This document shows, piece after piece, positions 61,259-64,000 of a stretch of DNA of 64,000 nt (positions are counted from its first letter, which is position 1; each line of letters opens with the position of its first letter). Source of the stretch: Paracoccaceae bacterium. GTDB taxonomy: Bacteria; Pseudomonadota; Alphaproteobacteria; Rhodobacterales; Rhodobacteraceae. The stretch lies in assembly GCA_021775315.1 (NCBI GenBank), contig JAJFIC010000068.1, forward strand, positions 29,720 to 93,719, in the 5' to 3' direction. The notes under the pieces were generated by a model. That model saw nothing but the letters and a program-made list of their open reading frames with translations, had not been told where the DNA came from and ran no database searches. Position numbers and translations under genes: made by a program.

Positions 61259-61851
61259 CAGAGTGCCTCCTCATTGGCGCGCTCTTCTTTGAGCATCGCG
61301 ATGTATTCTTTGGTTTCCATGCCGAGTTGGGTGGCCACAGCCGATTGCTCAGAATTGAGCGCGATTTCAGCGCCCTCAACGACCGCCGGAATGACGGTGG
61401 TGCCAGCCAGCAGCGGAAACGCACCGATTTCCTTTTGGACCCGGGCGGGATCTTCCATATGCATGGCGATGTAGTGATCGCGCAGCGGCTTCACCGCGAC
61501 CCGGCCGCGTTTGATCTCAGCGTCGACATATGCTGTTGCCGCGGCCATCGCGGTGCCTTCGGTCAGATCGTTGAGCTTTGTGGTCAGCCCGGAAATCTCG
61601 CTCTGAAGGGCGACAATCACCGGACCATCGGTTTCACCACCGGCCACAGCCTGTTGTGCGGCCACAAGGATTGCGCCTGGTTCCGCACCGTCTGTGACGC
61701 CAAGGGCCACGCCGATCTCATCCATTTGCGATTGCAGCGCGATGGCGGTGCCGCCTTTGTCCGCAGTTGAGCCAATTGCAGATAGGATGTCCGCCTCGGT
61801 CGTGCCTTCACCAAGGCTCAGAGCCTTGGCCAGTTTGTCCATGAAACTCAT
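61258..61851 (-). CDS. Nested scaffold protein (Mu gpZ-like, internal start)
   Basis: ATG at 61851 lies in frame within the protease gene and has GGAG six bases upstream (AATCAGGAGACAGACATG), a strong internal ribosome site. The 197-residue product begins SFMDKLAKALSLGEGTTEAD and keeps the helical scaffold domain without the protease. Mu makes gpZ in the same way. It should outnumber the full-length protease in proheads. Confidence 0.8.
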   Translation of the reverse strand: MSFMDKLAKALSLGEGTTEADILSAIGSTADKGGTAIALQSQMDEIGVALGVTDGAEPGAILVAAQQAVAGGETDGPVIVALQSEISGLTTKLNDLTEGTAMAAATAYVDAEIKRGRVAVKPLRDHYIAMHMEDPARVQKEIGAFPLLAGTTVIPAVVEGAEIALNSEQSAVATQLGMETKEYIAMLKEERANEEAL

Positions 61852-62331
61852 GTCTGTCTCCTGATTGAGCGCGGTCAGCCCGCGCAGATTGGGTCGGTTA
61901 ACCAGGCTGGCACGCAAAATGCTCAGCACGTTTTTGGATTGGTCATGCGCAATGACAGGGGAAATTCCCCGGTAGGATTTGGAGGCCACAAGCTTTTCGC
62001 CGTCCTCATTCCATTCAACGCGCCCCCAAACGCCATCTTCGCGGGCCTGCATCTCAACAATCCAGCCTTGGGCGGGGGAGGGGTGACCCAAGGGGGCCGC
62101 GTTGTCGATTGAATGGTTTACATCAATGGGAAGGCGGTCAGTTTCCGCAAAACTGGCCGCAATCATCTGGGCTGCGTTGGCCACATGATAAGGGCCTCGC
62201 TGGTCGCCAGTTGAAATGGTCGTGAGATTTGCTGGCAGCAAATGCACCCAATTCGGAACGACACCCTTTTCAGGTGGTTCCGGCAGGCTTTGCTCGCTCA
62301 TAATGGCGATGGTTTGGGAGTTGTTGCTCAT
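61258..62331 (-). CDS. Mu gpI-like prohead protease and scaffold precursor
   Basis: The 357-residue protein is Mu gpI-like: the N-terminal protease half has PNWVHLLPANLTTISTGDQR, DRLPIDVNHSIDNAAPLG (catalytic His) and KSYRGISPVIAHDQSKNVLS; the C-terminal half is a helical scaffold. In Mu the enzyme cleaves the scaffold during head maturation. An internal start with its own ribosome site makes the C-terminal part separately. It is followed by the decoration gene. Confidence 0.9.
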   Translation of the reverse strand: MSNNSQTIAIMSEQSLPEPPEKGVVPNWVHLLPANLTTISTGDQRGPYHVANAAQMIAASFAETDRLPIDVNHSIDNAAPLGHPSPAQGWIVEMQAREDGVWGRVEWNEDGEKLVASKSYRGISPVIAHDQSKNVLSILRASLVNRPNLRGLTALNQETDMSFMDKLAKALSLGEGTTEADILSAIGSTADKGGTAIALQSQMDEIGVALGVTDGAEPGAILVAAQQAVAGGETDGPVIVALQSEISGLTTKLNDLTEGTAMAAATAYVDAEIKRGRVAVKPLRDHYIAMHMEDPARVQKEIGAFPLLAGTTVIPAVVEGAEIALNSEQSAVATQLGMETKEYIAMLKEERANEEAL

Positions 62332-62435
62332 AGGGCGAATATCGCCCTGACAGCGGGTTCAATACACCCACAACGGCTTGCGTGGTTATCGCGCAGTTCA
62401 GCTTTCAGACAGAGTGGCGCGAGACCGGGCTTGGG

Positions 62436-62966
62436 TCAATCCTTAGCATTTGCCACCCCTTCAAGCCACTCAGCAACGGTGTCGATAATGTTGCTTTTGT
62501 CCTGCTCTGAAGCCCCGAGAAAGGGTCGCGCAGGTATGTTGCCCCAGGGGATCGAATGAAAGTGATCCCGCCCACGTTTGTCTTTTCCAATGAACGCGCC
62601 AAATTGGCCAGCGGTTGCCCCGAATTGCATGACGGCCGCCTGAACCTTGTTGGTGCCGATCTCCACGTAATCAGCGCCGTAATTGCGAAAAAAGCTTTTG
62701 CGCAAAGGCAGCCCATCCGCATTAGGTCCAAAGAGCGGGCGAAAATCGACACCAAGGCCGCGCCTGGTATAAGCCTCAATGGTTGTCGGTGATTTGGGCA
62801 CCCATTTTGAACCATCAGGCGAAACACCTTCTTCAAAGCGTTGCTCGGTTTGATATTCCATTTGTTCGCCAATTGAATTCATAACCGGCGACATATCGGT
62901 AAGCGCGCGTGACAACCGGTTGAGAGCGGTCGTGATCTCGTCCTCGGTGATTTCAATGGTGTACAT
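62436..62966 (-). CDS. Mu gpG-like virion morphogenesis protein
   Basis: ATG at 62966 has GGAG seven bases upstream; a start two codons earlier is too close to that site. The 176-residue protein carries the phage virion-morphogenesis pattern (ALNRLSRALTDMSPVMNSIG, FEEGVSPDGSKWVPKSPTTI, FIGKDKRGRDHFHSIPWGNI, ARPFLG). In Mu gpG joins tail and head completion. It lies between the F gene and the protease. Confidence 0.88.
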   Translation of the reverse strand: MYTIEITEDEITTALNRLSRALTDMSPVMNSIGEQMEYQTEQRFEEGVSPDGSKWVPKSPTTIEAYTRRGLGVDFRPLFGPNADGLPLRKSFFRNYGADYVEIGTNKVQAAVMQFGATAGQFGAFIGKDKRGRDHFHSIPWGNIPARPFLGASEQDKSNIIDTVAEWLEGVANAKD

Positions 62967-63062
62967 GGCCATACTCCTTATTGCTGAACGGGATTGCTGC
63001 CCGAGACCGGTGAACGGGCACACAGCGTCATGCTCAAACAAAGATGCGCCATGGCGTGGAAC

Positions 63063-63824
63063 TCAGCTCAGATCCCGTATGAACGCCGCTGCCAGTTCAG
63101 GCGGCCAGCGCTCTGATTTTGCGGTCATGGCGTTTACCGTTTCAGCAACACTCGCGCCGGGCGCATAATCCCAGCCTTTCCCGACACCAATGAGGGTGCC
63201 TGTTTTAGGATCAATCTGATCCCAACCCTCTGGCAGGTCTTTGTCGGGATCCCCACCGACCCGGCGCGCGCCGGCCAGCGTGTGGGCACCGCGGGCTTTG
63301 CAGCCACAGCCCCAACCATTCGGCGGATAATGGGTTTTCCAGAACGGGTGATCAAATTCCAGCACAACGCCGTCCCAGGACAAGTGATCAAGGCGGGGAT
63401 GCGCCGCACCGGAATGCTCGTAAATCAGGTATTTGAATTTCCCATCCACCAGCTGGGCCCAGCGACCGGCCGCCATCGATGTTGCGATATTGGTGCGATA
63501 AATGACTTTGGTGCGCCAGGCTTCGCCCTTTGCCGATCCTTCACCGGTCCAGCCATGCCAGCCATGTTTGGTGACGATCGCGCGAAAATCACGCCGGAAC
63601 TCTTTGAGCGTCGCGCCTTCAGCAATGGCGCGATCCACCGCTTCACCGAGATCTGCCAGAAGATCGGCCTTCATGGCGCCCGCAACCATAAAGGCCCGAT
63701 CATGGGCTGCGCGCTCGATGTCATCCCAAAGCGCCGTTGGCACCAGATTACCAAGCCGAAGACGAAAGGCTGCAAGTTGCTCAGCAAATGGTCGGCGGAA
63801 TACTGCACTCAGAGGTTCAGCCAC
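63063..63824 (-). CDS. Mu gpF-like minor head protein (SPP1 gp7 family)
   Basis: GTG at 63824 is preceded by GGAGGAGG and overlaps the portal stop; upstream in-frame codons belong to the portal gene. The 253-residue protein has the head-morphogenesis domain with RTNIATSMAAGRWAQLVDGK and the conserved cysteine/histidine region FWKTHYPPNGWGCGCKARGA. gpF-type proteins join portal and head and enter with the DNA. It is a standard Mu-like gene. Confidence 0.9.
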   Translation of the reverse strand: MAEPLSAVFRRPFAEQLAAFRLRLGNLVPTALWDDIERAAHDRAFMVAGAMKADLLADLGEAVDRAIAEGATLKEFRRDFRAIVTKHGWHGWTGEGSAKGEAWRTKVIYRTNIATSMAAGRWAQLVDGKFKYLIYEHSGAAHPRLDHLSWDGVVLEFDHPFWKTHYPPNGWGCGCKARGAHTLAGARRVGGDPDKDLPEGWDQIDPKTGTLIGVGKGWDYAPGASVAETVNAMTAKSERWPPELAAAFIRDLS

Positions 63825-64000
63825 TTTCCTCCTCCAGTGCTGCGCGTCCGCCGAGATCCGCAACTGTCAGCGCCAAAGCCAGCTTTTCGCTCAGGCCCGC
63901 GGGATCAAGACGATCATAGGCGGCGTTTAACATTTCGCGCATCTCTTCAAGCGATCCTGCGGCGCCAATCATCACCTCAAGCTGGCCCATCAGCTCCGCC
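63817..64000 (-). CDS. Mu gp29-like portal protein (DUF935), C-terminal part
   Basis: The gene runs in from beyond the window; its last 60 codons are visible and end TGA at 63817-63819. The text ELMGQLEVMIGAAGSLEEMR, then LNAAYDRLDPAGLSEKLALA, is typical of the helical C-terminus of DUF935 portal proteins. The position directly before F and the overlapping GTG start agree. The portal forms the DNA entry vertex. Confidence 0.8.
   Translation of the reverse strand, partial: AELMGQLEVMIGAAGSLEEMREMLNAAYDRLDPAGLSEKLALALTVADLGGRAALEEESG

Larger units (their letters stand above)
45001..64000 (-). mobile_element. Mu-like prophage with siphovirus-type tail (late half, runs off the window)
   Basis: From 64000 leftwards on the minus strand the order is portal (gp29-like), F, G, protease I with nested scaffold, decoration, major head T, gp35- to gp38-like genes, tail tube, chaperones, tape measure, tip, fibre, Dam and cargo, all closely packed. 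Head genes follow Mu order, but no contractile sheath is present. The left terminus of the window portion is set at TGTAGC, 45001, the outer base of a Mu-like end. Transposase, repressor and other early genes lie beyond 64000. Confidence 0.85.

Overview
The window reads as a chromosome segment of an alphaproteobacterium, most likely a Rhodobacteraceae (Roseobacter-group) member. Supporting signs are high-GC coding with alphaproteobacterial families (a FYDLN-acid/TIGR02300 protein beside tRNA-Ala, a non-pyrrolysine MttB homologue, an HpsN-like histidinol-dehydrogenase relative, a demethylating FAD/GcvT enzyme, a solo PhnM) and a Mu-type prophage whose tail is of siphovirus type.

Region 1 (1-8.9 kb) looks like aromatic-acid catabolism: a crotonase, a MarR regulator overlapping a feruloyl-CoA synthase-like ligase, a metal-dependent amidohydrolase, a DUF3237 protein, a phenol-hydroxylase-type FAD monooxygenase divergent from a second MarR gene (with two near-identical operator-like boxes between them), and a sulfatase-family enzyme. 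Region 2 (9-15.4 kb) looks like methylated-amine and C3-sulfonate type metabolism: an HpsN-like dehydrogenase with an 810-residue-class FAD/GcvT enzyme, divergent from an MttB homologue, and a LysR gene that overlaps MttB tail to tail. Region 3 (15.5-23.1 kb) is signalling: a chemoreceptor, two paralogous response regulators flanking a LuxI-type autoinducer synthase with a long N-terminal extension, and a membrane histidine kinase. One response regulator carries a degenerate GGDEF-like domain.

Region 4 (23.7-42.6 kb) is mixed: secreted DUF3616 and DUF4956 genes; a tightly overlapped FMO/BASS transporter/epimerase/SDR operon; a five-gene LolA-like/FtsX-FtsX-ATPase/beta-barrel envelope operon divergent from a TetR gene across a perfect dyad; CMD-family, PhnM, GNAT and aminotransferase genes; an AT-rich orphan; a GntR gene with a TTGTGATCACAA box at its start; a YgjP-type metallopeptidase; and the TIGR02300 gene followed by tRNA-Ala(GGC).

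Region 5 (42.8-45.0 kb) is a scarred junction: a partial tRNA duplication, a homocysteine S-methyltransferase, a tRNA-Phe-like 3' half, and several copies of an approximately 100-bp transposon-end-like repeat. Region 6 (45.0-64.0 kb, all minus strand) is the late half of a Mu-like prophage running off the window: portal, F, G, protease with nested scaffold, decoration and major capsid genes, then tail terminator, tube, chaperones, tape measure, tip and fibre genes, an accessory Dam methylase, and finally a two-gene cargo cassette (soluble 311-residue protein plus four-helix membrane protein) directly inside the proposed prophage end at 45001. The tail-chaperone pair shows a GGGAAAC slippery heptamer immediately before the stop codon, so the DUF1799 domain is probably made only by -1 frameshifting. 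The most novel candidates are the cargo cassette, the nested Mu-like ends that appear to have cut an older ORF, and the LolA/FtsX envelope system. All functions are inferred from reading the sequence; no database search was run.
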